Origin: Bacillota bacterium
GTDB lineage: Bacteria; Bacillota; Clostridia; Lachnospirales; Lachnospiraceae
Length of the DNA stretch: 25,945 bases
Assembly: GCA_023411215.1 (NCBI GenBank)
Contig: JAEYOY010000020.1
Location: forward strand, 1-25,945
Direction: 5' to 3'
A program made the translations under genes and the position numbers. This document shows, piece by piece, positions 17,755-25,290 of the stretch. Position 1 is the first letter of the stretch. The number at the start of each line of letters is the position of its first letter. The notes below the pieces were generated by a model. The model was not told the DNA's origin and ran no database searches. It saw nothing but the letters and a program-made list of their open reading frames with translations.

Positions 17755-18441
17755 TACATGATTTGTTTCATTTTCCATATCAAAATACCTTACTTGTATT
17801 TGTATCTTTCCCTCTTTATTATAAATCTCATCAGGAACGATTGCTGTAATAAAAGTCTCATCTCCAAAAGTGGTATTTAATTCTATATTATTTGCATATA
17901 TCTTGCACCCACTTTTGAAATTTCGCCCATTTATCCCTAAAGCAGATTGCCCGTTAACTATATTAAATTTTTGGTTTTTGCTTATAGTATCTGGACTAAC
18001 TCGTTTAATAACCATATCTTGTAACTCTTTTAGTTCAACAACAGGTATCTTAATCTCATTAGATATGTTTATACTATCTTTAGAGTTCTCGCTTCGCAGT
18101 TGTATATTCAATACACGTTTCTTAGTGTAAAATTCATCTGGCAAAATTGCAGTCATATAGCCTTCATTCCCATATTCAGTTTCCAACGCTGTATTATTTA
18201 CATATAGCTTTGAATCCGATAAAAAGCCTGTTCCATTAATAATAAATACTGATTTATCTCCAAATAAGTTGAACTTATTCCCTTTTATTATTTTTTCAGG
18301 AGAAATCGTAGTTATATTCATAGATTCTATTTTCTTAGGTTTGTTCATTAATTCGGAATTTGTAAAAATTAAAAAAATAATGCTAAAAATTAATAAAATA
18401 TAATAGATATTACTTTTTCGTTTTGTCTCTATCTTTTGCAT
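17725..18441 (-). CDS. Membrane-anchored protein with two IPT/TIG-like domains
   Basis: A 238-residue protein with a basic N-terminus (MQKIETKRKS) and one hydrophobic helix at about 12-28, which fits a type II membrane anchor or uncleaved signal. The exposed part consists of two similar units, about 44-128 and 142-236. Each carries the pattern I(S)P(D/E)xIxKxxKFN...G..xxxINGxxFxSxxKxYxNNxxLxTxxGxExxxTAIxPDExYxKxxxxxIQxR and ends SNxxxIPV. The shared pattern fits IPT/TIG immunoglobulin-like folds. The gene follows the LtaS-like gene by 24 bases with its own AAAGGAAGG ribosome site, so it is probably cotranscribed. It may act as an extracellular accessory to the polymer synthase; that is inference. 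No enzyme motif is visible. Confidence 0.75.
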   Translation of the reverse strand: MQKIETKRKSNIYYILLIFSIIFLIFTNSELMNKPKKIESMNITTISPEKIIKGNKFNLFGDKSVFIINGTGFLSDSKLYVNNTALETEYGNEGYMTAILPDEFYTKKRVLNIQLRSENSKDSINISNEIKIPVVELKELQDMVIKRVSPDTISKNQKFNIVNGQSALGINGRNFKSGCKIYANNIELNTTFGDETFITAIVPDEIYNKEGKIQIQVRYFDMENETNHVSNKMIIPVK

Positions 18442-18465
18442 TCCATTATTACCTTCCTTTAGCTA

Positions 18466-20334
18466 TTAGTCATTCGTCTTATACATATCCTTTTCACCAT
18501 AATGCTTTCCAAACATATAATCATATTGCAAAAGCTTATAGTCATTCCATAAGTCTTGTTGTTTAGTTGTCAAACTTTTTTTCCCACTATCACTTGATAC
18601 AACTACACCATTTCTATAAGTAGGAATATTAGTTCTTAAATGGTTTAAATATTCAAAAAAGTTTGGTGTCTCCAATTCAAATTCTGATAGCAAATATGGG
18701 CTTAGATAATTTGCAGTTAAGTATCCTGGATTTTTAATAGTCTTATTGTAATTATTCCAGACTATCAGAGGAGTCTTATTTAATTTTTTAGCATACTCTC
18801 CAAAATCGTCTTCAGCTGAAACAAACCCAGTATTTTGATACACATCATATCCATCAAGTGAAGGTAAATGGTCTCCAAAAAACACTATTATCGTAGGATC
18901 TTTAATTTTACTAAAATAATCTATCAAGTTTTTTAGCATTTGATCTGCATCTTTTGCACCAACAGCATATGCTTGAATAATTTCCTTATCTTTCTCACTA
19001 AGTTTTTCACTACTAATCTTTATAGACTCACTATCCTTTTTACTGTACTTCTCTTTAGAATACATATAATGATTTTGCATAGTAACTGTAAAATTAAAAA
19101 ATGGTTTATTTGTCTCTTGATTTTCTTCATATATCTCTATAATTTTTTTATAGGTGCTATCGTCTGATATATATCCTCCTTTATAATCTTCTTCATCAAA
19201 TTCTTCCTGCGTTATAAATTTACTAAATCCAAAATAATTGTATACCTTATCTCTATTCCAGAAGGTTCTCTCATATGGATGTAATGCGACACTATTATAG
19301 CCTTGAGAATTCAAAATACTCACAATCGATTTAAAATCATGCTTAATATACTGTTGATAGGCCATAGCATCTGAAGGTAGAAAATCCATAGTGAATCCTG
19401 TAAGTGCTTCAAATTCCACGTTGGCTGTTCCTCCTCCAAATTGTGGGGTAGAAAGCCATCCTGTATTTCCTTTTTGCTCTAGTTTATGAACAGTTGCAAG
19501 AGGGTCTTCCGAGAACGAAACGTTTGGAAGTAAAGTAGGATCCCAAAAAGCTTCATTCATAATCATTATTATATTAGGTTTAATATCTGATACTGCTGTT
19601 TTACCTGTTACTGACCTCATTTTCCCAACTACGTTTAGTATGCCCTCTTTTCCATATCCGCTAGGCTTATCATTAATTAAATCTCCAATACTATTAGTGA
19701 ACGCAAAAATAAATCCATTATTTTCATAGTTACTTTTTTGATCATAATTTGTGTGGGAGATATTTAATTTACTTAAGATTGAATTGTTAAAATATACAAA
19801 ATATATAGAACCAACAAATGCACTTAATACACATATAAATAGAATAACATGCTTTACTACACCTATAAAAAATCTTTTTTGCGTGCGAATAATAGGATAA
19901 ATTAAGATTAAAGTTAATATTATAGATACAATACGTATTTCAAATTGAATATCTATCGATCCAGCTATATTAAAAAATTCTCCTTGTGAGAGAAAATCCC
20001 ATGGGAATAACGGTTCTCCTCGAATATTCAACTTATAATAGTTTATAGTTGCCATTATTGTGAATAATAATGAAGCAATCAAAAATCCAATTCCAAATCT
20101 ATTGATAAGCAAAGAAAATAGAGCGAAAACAAAAAAAACTATTAAGTACTCTAGAATAAATGCCATTGCATGTTCTGAAATCCAAGTAATAGTTCTTAAT
20201 ATAGTTTTTCTTTGAATCAGCTCTGTCATAAATGCTATTAGTAAAGGTAGGCCTACTATAAAGTATAACTTTGTTCCCCTCCGAAGTGCATTTAATAATA
20301 TTGTAAATTTTTCATTTTTGCCTGTTTGTTCCAC
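18466..20334 (-). CDS. LtaS-like polyglycerolphosphate synthase / phosphoglycerol transferase
   Basis: A 622-residue membrane enzyme of the sulfatase-fold LTA synthase/MdoB family. About five membrane helices occupy residues 20-182. The extracellular domain starts near 250 and shows NIIMIMNEAFWD (metal-binding Glu261), GGGT (probable nucleophile Thr303), the HPYERTFWNRDKVYNYFGF block (352-370) and FGDHLP (Asp488, His489). All the catalytic landmarks of the family are present. LtaS enzymes move glycerol phosphate from phosphatidylglycerol to a growing chain outside the cell; other members transfer phosphoethanolamine or decorate glycans, so the substrate is open. The start is GTG (20334-20332) with AAAGGGG about 10 bases upstream; the ATG inside that stretch is out of frame. 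Its neighbours (sugar-nucleotide, lipid-carrier and phosphodiesterase genes) suggest a glycosylated glycerol-phosphate polymer. Confidence 0.88.
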   Translation of the reverse strand: MEQTGKNEKFTILLNALRRGTKLYFIVGLPLLIAFMTELIQRKTILRTITWISEHAMAFILEYLIVFFVFALFSLLINRFGIGFLIASLLFTIMATINYYKLNIRGEPLFPWDFLSQGEFFNIAGSIDIQFEIRIVSIILTLILIYPIIRTQKRFFIGVVKHVILFICVLSAFVGSIYFVYFNNSILSKLNISHTNYDQKSNYENNGFIFAFTNSIGDLINDKPSGYGKEGILNVVGKMRSVTGKTAVSDIKPNIIMIMNEAFWDPTLLPNVSFSEDPLATVHKLEQKGNTGWLSTPQFGGGTANVEFEALTGFTMDFLPSDAMAYQQYIKHDFKSIVSILNSQGYNSVALHPYERTFWNRDKVYNYFGFSKFITQEEFDEEDYKGGYISDDSTYKKIIEIYEENQETNKPFFNFTVTMQNHYMYSKEKYSKKDSESIKISSEKLSEKDKEIIQAYAVGAKDADQMLKNLIDYFSKIKDPTIIVFFGDHLPSLDGYDVYQNTGFVSAEDDFGEYAKKLNKTPLIVWNNYNKTIKNPGYLTANYLSPYLLSEFELETPNFFEYLNHLRTNIPTYRNGVVVSSDSGKKSLTTKQQDLWNDYKLLQYDYMFGKHYGEKDMYKTND

Positions 20335-20416
20335 GATTACACATCCCCTTTGGTATTACCCAACTAAGTATCAGATATTTCCAAAACTATTCCTTCCAAG
20401 TTCTTCTTAATATTCC

Positions 20417-21388
20417 TCATAATTTTCTACGTTTTTTAGATACCTTATATAACTTTTTATTCGCTCTAAACATCTTTATAATTTCATCGTCCTTAAGTAC
20501 ACGCTTACTCATAATTTCGTGTCTCTTATTTAGCATTTTTTTTAAAATACGGATTCCACTAATTAAACCTTTAAAATATGACCAACCGAAGCCCTTCAAT
20601 ATAAAGAACGCCTGCAAAGATATAATGTGTGTGAGAATTGCAAATATATATTTAAATAAGAGCTTTGTAGGAAAATTCTTAACTATTACACTTATTGTAT
20701 TTTGAGCTAAATGAAATACTGTAAATTCATTATATTGGCTTCCTGTTGTAGCACTACCTACATGATATACTACAGCATCAGGTACATATAAGCATTTATA
20801 ACCTAGAATGTTAGCTCGAAAACTAAGATCTATGTCTTCCAAATACGCAAAAAATTCCTCATCAAAATAGCCTACTTTATCAAAAAACTCTCTTCTATAA
20901 ACAGATGCGCATCCACTTGCACCAAATACGTAACGATAGCTATCATATTGACCTGTATCTTTTTCGTTATTGCCTATTTTGTAGACTTTCCCAGAGGATA
21001 AGATTATATCTCCTACATCGTCAAAAAGTTCTTTGTTGCGAAGGCTTTTTATTTTTGAGGTGATATTTATAACATCTTTGTTTTGCTCAAAGGCAGCAAT
21101 TATAGTTTTTATCCAGTCTGATGCTACTTCTGTATCATTATTAAGTACTGCTATGTAGTCACCAGATGACTGCCTTACTCCTTCATTAACAGCAAAACTA
21201 AACCCCATATTTTTCGGTAACCAAATGTATTTAACCCTATCATCATTTATAATACCTCTTCTCTCACTTACTGAACCATTGTCTACTACAATTACTTCAA
21301 TATTGTCATAAGTACCACTCAAAATATGTTTTATACAATTTTCAAGTAATTCAAATTTATTATAATTTGGTATAATTACACTAATCAT
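20417..21388 (-). CDS. GT2 glycosyltransferase, rhamnosyltransferase-like
   Basis: A 323-residue family 2 (GT-A) transferase similar in layout to WbbL/RfbF-type rhamnosyltransferases. It begins MISVIIPNYNKFELLENCI, with Asp36 (VVDNGS) as the nucleotide-binding aspartate, LNNDTE (82-87) as the DxD-like metal site, and LEDIDLSFR (183-191) with the likely catalytic acidic pair. YHVGSATTG (208-216) matches the His-Gly-Ser block seen in this subgroup. A hydrophobic segment at about 241-264 and a strongly basic tail suggest peripheral or single-pass membrane attachment at the cytoplasmic face. It would add one sugar to a lipid-linked acceptor; donor and acceptor cannot be read from sequence. GGGG lies 5 bases before the ATG. 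It is 109 bases downstream of the acetyltransferase. Confidence 0.88.
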   Translation of the reverse strand: MISVIIPNYNKFELLENCIKHILSGTYDNIEVIVVDNGSVSERRGIINDDRVKYIWLPKNMGFSFAVNEGVRQSSGDYIAVLNNDTEVASDWIKTIIAAFEQNKDVINITSKIKSLRNKELFDDVGDIILSSGKVYKIGNNEKDTGQYDSYRYVFGASGCASVYRREFFDKVGYFDEEFFAYLEDIDLSFRANILGYKCLYVPDAVVYHVGSATTGSQYNEFTVFHLAQNTISVIVKNFPTKLLFKYIFAILTHIISLQAFFILKGFGWSYFKGLISGIRILKKMLNKRHEIMSKRVLKDDEIIKMFRANKKLYKVSKKRRKL

Positions 21389-21497
21389 TTAAACCCCATC
21401 TAATCAATATAGCCTAATTACCTATATTTTTAATTATTCGAAAAAACAAACTAACCAACATTTAAATATATCCTTACACAAATATACTTTCAGGTAT

Positions 21498-22202
21498 TTA
21501 AATTTCCAGCCAAATATGATAAATAGATTCTATCTTTTCAATGGTGTATCCACACTTCTCGTATAAAGTACACGCAGGCGTGTTATCTTTTTGAGTAACT
21601 ACTTGCCCTTCATTAAACCTTTTTTGAAATTCATTTTCAGCAGAGAAAACCAAGGATTTTCCTATACCCCTCCCTCTATAGTTTGAGTCTACAGCAAGGA
21701 GCCCAATATCTGCTCTTCCTTCTTTTTCACCTAGCGTAATCATACCCACCAAGTGATTCTTTTCTTTTGCAACCAGTACTTTGGATGCAATCTGTTTTCT
21801 AGTAGAATTACGAATCCACGTTCTATATAACTCTATAAATTTATAATTTGGTAGGTTTTGATCAATATTAAACCGAGAATAAATACCACTTTGAATAGCT
21901 AAATTGTATAGTTCCTCTGTAGGTTCTTCATCAAGATATTCCTCTATTGTATTACTATCAGTTGGTAAAACTTTATTTGAAAAAGTCTTGCAATATGTAA
22001 CTTTAATATCAACTAATTTGCCAATCTTGCTAGCAAACTCCTCTGATTCTTTGTCATGACAAACGCAATATATGAGTTTGACATTTTCCTCTTTTAATGT
22101 ATTAATATCATAGTGAAATTGTTTTTCACTCATACTCTTACATTCCATTTTTGCAATATTTATTCCAAAAAAATTTGTATCCCATTCTAATTTAGAAATC
22201 AT
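21498..22202 (-). CDS. WecD-like dTDP-amino-dideoxyhexose N-acetyltransferase (GNAT)
   Basis: A 234-residue GNAT-fold enzyme. The N-terminal block LEWDTNFFGINIAKM matches the unusual N-terminal domain of WecD/RffC, which acetylates dTDP-4-amino-4,6-dideoxy-D-galactose (Fuc4N) with acetyl-CoA. The block NLPNYKFIELYRTWIRNS (116-133) is also typical of this subfamily. The CoA loop is YRGRGIGKSL (175-184), with NTPACTLYEKCGY (207-219) at the usual C-terminal position. In this locus a WecE-type aminotransferase supplies exactly this substrate, which supports the assignment. The ribosome site GGGAGG lies 5 bases before the ATG and is the strongest in the operon. The exact amino sugar (Fuc4N or the gluco epimer) is not decided by sequence. 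Confidence 0.8.
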   Translation of the reverse strand: MISKLEWDTNFFGINIAKMECKSMSEKQFHYDINTLKEENVKLIYCVCHDKESEEFASKIGKLVDIKVTYCKTFSNKVLPTDSNTIEEYLDEEPTEELYNLAIQSGIYSRFNIDQNLPNYKFIELYRTWIRNSTRKQIASKVLVAKEKNHLVGMITLGEKEGRADIGLLAVDSNYRGRGIGKSLVFSAENEFQKRFNEGQVVTQKDNTPACTLYEKCGYTIEKIESIYHIWLEI

Positions 22203-22308
22203 AAGTACCTCCCTATTATAATAATCTTTGCTTTATTTTAACTCAGATTATTATTAATAGTAGTTTTAATGGTAAAATAACAGAACTTAACCTAAATTTC
22301 ATACTTAC

Positions 22309-22656
22309 CTATTTAAATATTGTAAAAACCGTTATTCCAATAACAATCAGAGTTATACCAACAATTTTCCTCTTTGAAAACTTTTCCTTTAAAAAGATTA
22401 AACTTAATACCATCACAAACAGATAGCCACTGGACTCTAAAACAGGGCCTAGCGATAAAGGCAAAACCTTATATGAAATAATGGTTATAAGTGTAGAACT
22501 AAAAAACAAAAAATACGCCAATATTACCATTGGATTTAAGTATTCTATTAGCCAATTTTGCCTCTCCTTTACAGCACTTTTTTTAAGTAATATTTGCGAC
22601 ACTGAAGATATAAAAACTGCAAAAATATAAATGCATATATATATTAAATCATCCAT
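22309..22656 (-). CDS. Small EamA/SMR-type membrane protein, ArnF-like flippase subunit
   Basis: A four-helix protein of about 115 residues, starting MDDLIYICIYIF. The SSVSQILLKKSA block in helix 1, the LPLSLGPVLESSGYLFV loop and the closing IFLKEKFSKRKIVGITLI are hallmarks of the short EamA/SMR family that includes ArnE/ArnF, the flippase for undecaprenyl-phosphate-aminoarabinose. I place the start at the ATG (22656-22654), not at the in-frame TTG nine codons upstream. The ATG gives an 8-base overlap (ATGGATGA) with the preceding gene, typical of translational coupling. With its neighbour it probably forms a heterodimer that moves a lipid-linked sugar across the membrane. Drug export is the main alternative, less likely in this setting. 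Confidence 0.75.
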   Translation of the reverse strand: MDDLIYICIYIFAVFISSVSQILLKKSAVKERQNWLIEYLNPMVILAYFLFFSSTLITIISYKVLPLSLGPVLESSGYLFVMVLSLIFLKEKFSKRKIVGITLIVIGITVFTIFK

Positions 22657-22993
22657 CGTTTGCCACCAAATAAATGCCCACAAATATAATTATCACTCCA
22701 ATAATCATACCAACAGTAATTCTTTCATTAAATAGTATACTTCCCCATATCATACCCCAAACTACCACTATAGCTTTATTTGTATATGCTGTTACCAATG
22801 ACATTCTTTTTAGTATCTGCTGCCATAAAATTGCATATAATAATAATAGAGCCAGCATTGCTCCATATAAAAAAATAAATTTATAATCTATTAAAAAGTG
22901 ATTCGATGCTAACTTACCCAATACTGCAGTCAAAGAATATAAAATAAATAATGCATGTAGAAGAATATATTTTTTAAATTCGCCTGTTTTCAT
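22649..22993 (-). CDS. Small EamA/SMR-type membrane protein, ArnE-like flippase subunit
   Basis: A four-helix protein of about 114 residues. It has GKLASNHFLIDYKFIFLYG after helix 1, VTAYTNKAIVVVWGMIWGSILFNE in the middle, and the ITVGMIIGVIIIFVGIYLVAN ending typical of EamA-type half-transporters (segments quoted in pieces of the listed hydrophobic helices). The ATG at 22993 is preferred over an in-frame TTG seven codons upstream because GGGAAG sits about 9 bases before the ATG. It overlaps the end of the glycosyltransferase gene by 20 bases and the next EamA gene by 8. The tight packing of two unequal half-proteins behind an ArnC-like transferase mirrors arnE-arnF and argues for a two-subunit lipid-linked sugar flippase. 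Confidence 0.75.
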   Translation of the reverse strand: MKTGEFKKYILLHALFILYSLTAVLGKLASNHFLIDYKFIFLYGAMLALLLLYAILWQQILKRMSLVTAYTNKAIVVVWGMIWGSILFNERITVGMIIGVIIIFVGIYLVANDG

Positions 22994-23933
22994 TATTATT
23001 ATCTTCCCATTCAACTATATTAAATTTCTCTCTAATTACATACTGTGGACTATTGTTAATGCTTATATAAATTCTCCCAACATATTCACCAATCATACCT
23101 AATACTATAAGAATTATCCCACCTAAAAAAGATAAAAGAGCTGTCGTTGAACTCCATCCTAAAGGTACATTGGGATTTAAAAACTTATTAATAACTGTAT
23201 ATATTCCTACTACAAAACCTATGACAGCAAATATTGCCCCAAGAGATATAGAAATTCTAAGTGGTTTAACAGAAAAAGCAGTAAAGCCGTTAATCCAAAG
23301 TGAAAGCAGCTTACCAAATGTATATCCTGATTTTCCAATGCCCCTAGCTCTATGAGTAACATCAACGTTTGCAATTTTATTAGTAGTTCTTAATAGCAAT
23401 CCAGATATATATGGATAAGAATTTTTATAGTTAATCATTTCATTAATAACGAATCTTTTTGCTACAAAAAAGCTAGAAAGATATAAATCCTTTGGCTTTC
23501 CTATTAATACTTGAGCCATTATATCATTTATATAACTTCCAAGATTTCTAAAAACATTATGCTTCTTGTCTAGATACCTTGCAATAACAACATCATATCC
23601 TTCATCTAATTTAGTAATTAAATTAAAAACTTCATTAACAGGAATTTGCCCATCATCATCAAGAGAAATTATTATATCACCTGATGTATGTGCATAACCT
23701 GCCATAAGGGCAGAATGTTGTCCAAAATTTCTTGCTAAATCTAACACTTTAATTTTTTTATTTACTAAAGCTAATTTCTTAATTACTTCTATTACGCCAT
23801 CTGGCGAACTATCATTGACTAATATAATCTCATAGTTATGTTCTGATGCACTAACTACTAAGTTTATTTCATTTATAACATTAGTTATTGTTTTCTCAGA
23901 ACCATAACAAGGAATAATAAAAGATAAAATCAT
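22974..23933 (-). CDS. Polyprenyl-phosphate glycosyltransferase, ArnC/GtrB/DPM1-type GT2
   Basis: A 319-residue GT2 enzyme that would load a sugar from a nucleotide donor onto undecaprenyl phosphate at the cytoplasmic face. It opens MILSFIIPCYGSEKTI. LVNDSSPDG carries the nucleotide Asp. DLARNFGQHSALMAGY is the most diagnostic block of the ArnC/GtrB group, and SLDDDGQ contains the metal-binding aspartates. GIGKSGYTFGKL (about 198-209) precedes two C-terminal membrane helices (about 225-250 and 264-288), then GEYVGRIY. The start is the ATG at 23933-23931. The TTG at 23942 is in frame, but it overlaps the spacer of the AGAGG ribosome site that serves the ATG. Being directly upstream of two flippase-like genes fits a carrier-loading and flipping cassette. 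The donor is inferred to be dTDP-Fuc4N(Ac). Confidence 0.87.
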   Translation of the reverse strand: MILSFIIPCYGSEKTITNVINEINLVVSASEHNYEIILVNDSSPDGVIEVIKKLALVNKKIKVLDLARNFGQHSALMAGYAHTSGDIIISLDDDGQIPVNEVFNLITKLDEGYDVVIARYLDKKHNVFRNLGSYINDIMAQVLIGKPKDLYLSSFFVAKRFVINEMINYKNSYPYISGLLLRTTNKIANVDVTHRARGIGKSGYTFGKLLSLWINGFTAFSVKPLRISISLGAIFAVIGFVVGIYTVINKFLNPNVPLGWSSTTALLSFLGGIILIVLGMIGEYVGRIYISINNSPQYVIREKFNIVEWEDNNNENRRI

Positions 23934-24034
23934 TTTTATCAACCTCTATATATTAATAATATTAAAACCTCTAACACTTGGTCATATTTACTTATTTATG
24001 TTATTAACTCAATTACTACATAGACCCATTTATT

Positions 24035-25162
24035 TTATTTATAGAAATCACATACTTTTTCAATTACATATGCTAAATTGTTTTCCTCGAGTCCATAATA
24101 CATCGGTAGCCTTAATAATCGTTCACTCTCTTTAGTAGTATATCTATCTTCTCCATAAAACCGCCCGAACCTTAATCCAGCAGGTGCAGAATGCAGAGGG
24201 ATATAGTGAAATACTGCCATAATGTCATTTTGTTTCAAATATGTAATAAGCGCTGTGCGGTCATTTAAATCATTACACTTTATATAGAACATATGTCCAT
24301 TATGCTTGCAATTTTCTGGTACAAATGGCAATTCTATTAATCCTCTATTTGAAAGTCCTTTTAATCCATCATAATACATATTCCATGTTTTCAATCTATC
24401 ATTATTAATTTCATCAGCTAACTCAAGCTGTGCATATAAATATGCAGCATTAAGTTCACTCGGCAAATAAGAAGATCCTAAATCTATCCAAGTATATTTA
24501 TCAATTTGCCCTCTAAAAAATTTACTTCTGTTTGTTCCCTTTTCTCTAATGATTTCTGCTCTCTCTATATAATTATCATCCTTGATTAATAATGCCCCAC
24601 CCTCGCCCATGGAGTAGTTCTTTGTTTCGTGAAAGCTAAAACAACCGAAGTCTCCGATTGTACCTAGAGCTTGTCCATTATAAGTAGACATGACACCTTG
24701 CGCTGCATCCTCAACGACAAATAGGTTATATTTCTTTGCAATCTTATTGATTTTATCCATTTCGCATGAAACGCCAGCATAGTGAACAGGAACTATAACC
24801 TTAGTTTTTGAAGATATCGCTTCTTCAATAAGATTTTCGTCTATATTATTCGTATCAGGTCGGATATCAACAAATACAATCCTAGCACCTCTCATTACAA
24901 AAGCGTCTGCAGTTGATACAAACGTATATGATGGCATAATAACCTCATCACCAGGCTTTATATCGCATAAGATAGCAGCCATCTCCAATGCATGAGTACA
25001 TGAAGTTGTAAGTTGAGCTTTTTTTATATTAAATTTTTGCTCTAAAATAACACTACACATTTTTGTAAATTCACCATCACCACATATTTTATTATTTTGT
25101 ATGGTTTTTTTTATATACTCAATTTATTTTCCAGTATATGGTGGTTTATTAAAGTTAATCAT
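24035..25162 (-). pseudogene. wecE: WecE-type dTDP-4-keto-6-deoxyglucose aminotransferase, interrupted by an in-frame stop
   Basis: A DegT/DnrJ-family PLP aminotransferase closely resembling WecE/RffA, which makes dTDP-Fuc4N from dTDP-4-keto-6-deoxyglucose. The original start is ATG 25162-25160: MINFNKPPYTGK, then TAA (25126-25124) where relatives have an acidic or polar residue, then IEYIKKTIQNNKICGDGEF in the same frame. With the stop ignored the protein is 375 residues, the normal family length. Downstream all key blocks are intact: TTSCTHALEMA, VVEDAAQG (Asp152 in restored numbering) and SFHETKNYS with the PLP lysine at 181, GTNRSKFFRGQ. AAAGGA lies about 13 bases before the ATG. A restart at ATG 25060 would give 341 residues lacking the first 34, with only a weak upstream GGTGATGG. 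Product loss, readthrough and a shortened but active enzyme are all possible. RmlA/RmlB are not in the window. Confidence 0.85.
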
Positions 25163-25194
25163 ATCTATACTGATTCCTTTCAAATCTATTATGG

Positions 25195-25235
25195 CTTAAA
25201 TCAGCTAAAAGGCACCCAGTTTTAGTTGATTTAAG
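25195..25235. other. Long hairpin between the phosphodiesterase and the aminotransferase
   Basis: CTTAAATCAGCTAAAA (25195-25210) pairs with TTTTAGTTGATTTAAG (25220-25235), with a single non-Watson-Crick pair (G:U possible on the plus-strand transcript, A:C on the minus), around the loop GGCACCCAG. On the minus strand no T tract follows, so it is not a typical terminator. It could be an attenuator, an mRNA processing site, or the scar of a small mobile repeat. Confidence 0.55.
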
Positions 25236-25250
25236 TGCATTCGAATTGAT

Positions 25251-25269
25251 TTACATAACTTCTCCCCCC
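25251..25269 (-). promoter_or_regulatory. Strong ribosome site followed by a start-stop codon pair
   Basis: On the minus strand, GGGGGGAGAAGTT is followed directly by ATG TAA (25256-25251). The ribosome site is strong and well spaced, yet translation would stop after one codon. The frame beyond the TAA stays open for 31 codons and closes at TAA 25157-25155, overlapping the wecE ATG as ATGATTAA. It may be a start-stop control element, a broken small gene, or chance. Confidence 0.35.
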
Positions 25270-25290
25270 ATAATTATCAATTATGTTATT

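Noticed and set aside
18940..19167. 75-codon plus-strand open frame inside the LtaS-like gene
   Set aside because: It is antisense to the conserved catalytic domain and has a composition dictated by that gene; no independent evidence.
23934..23942. TTG start for the ArnC/GtrB-type gene
   Set aside because: The TTG overlaps the spacer between the AGAGG ribosome site and the ATG at 23933, so the ATG is the likely start.
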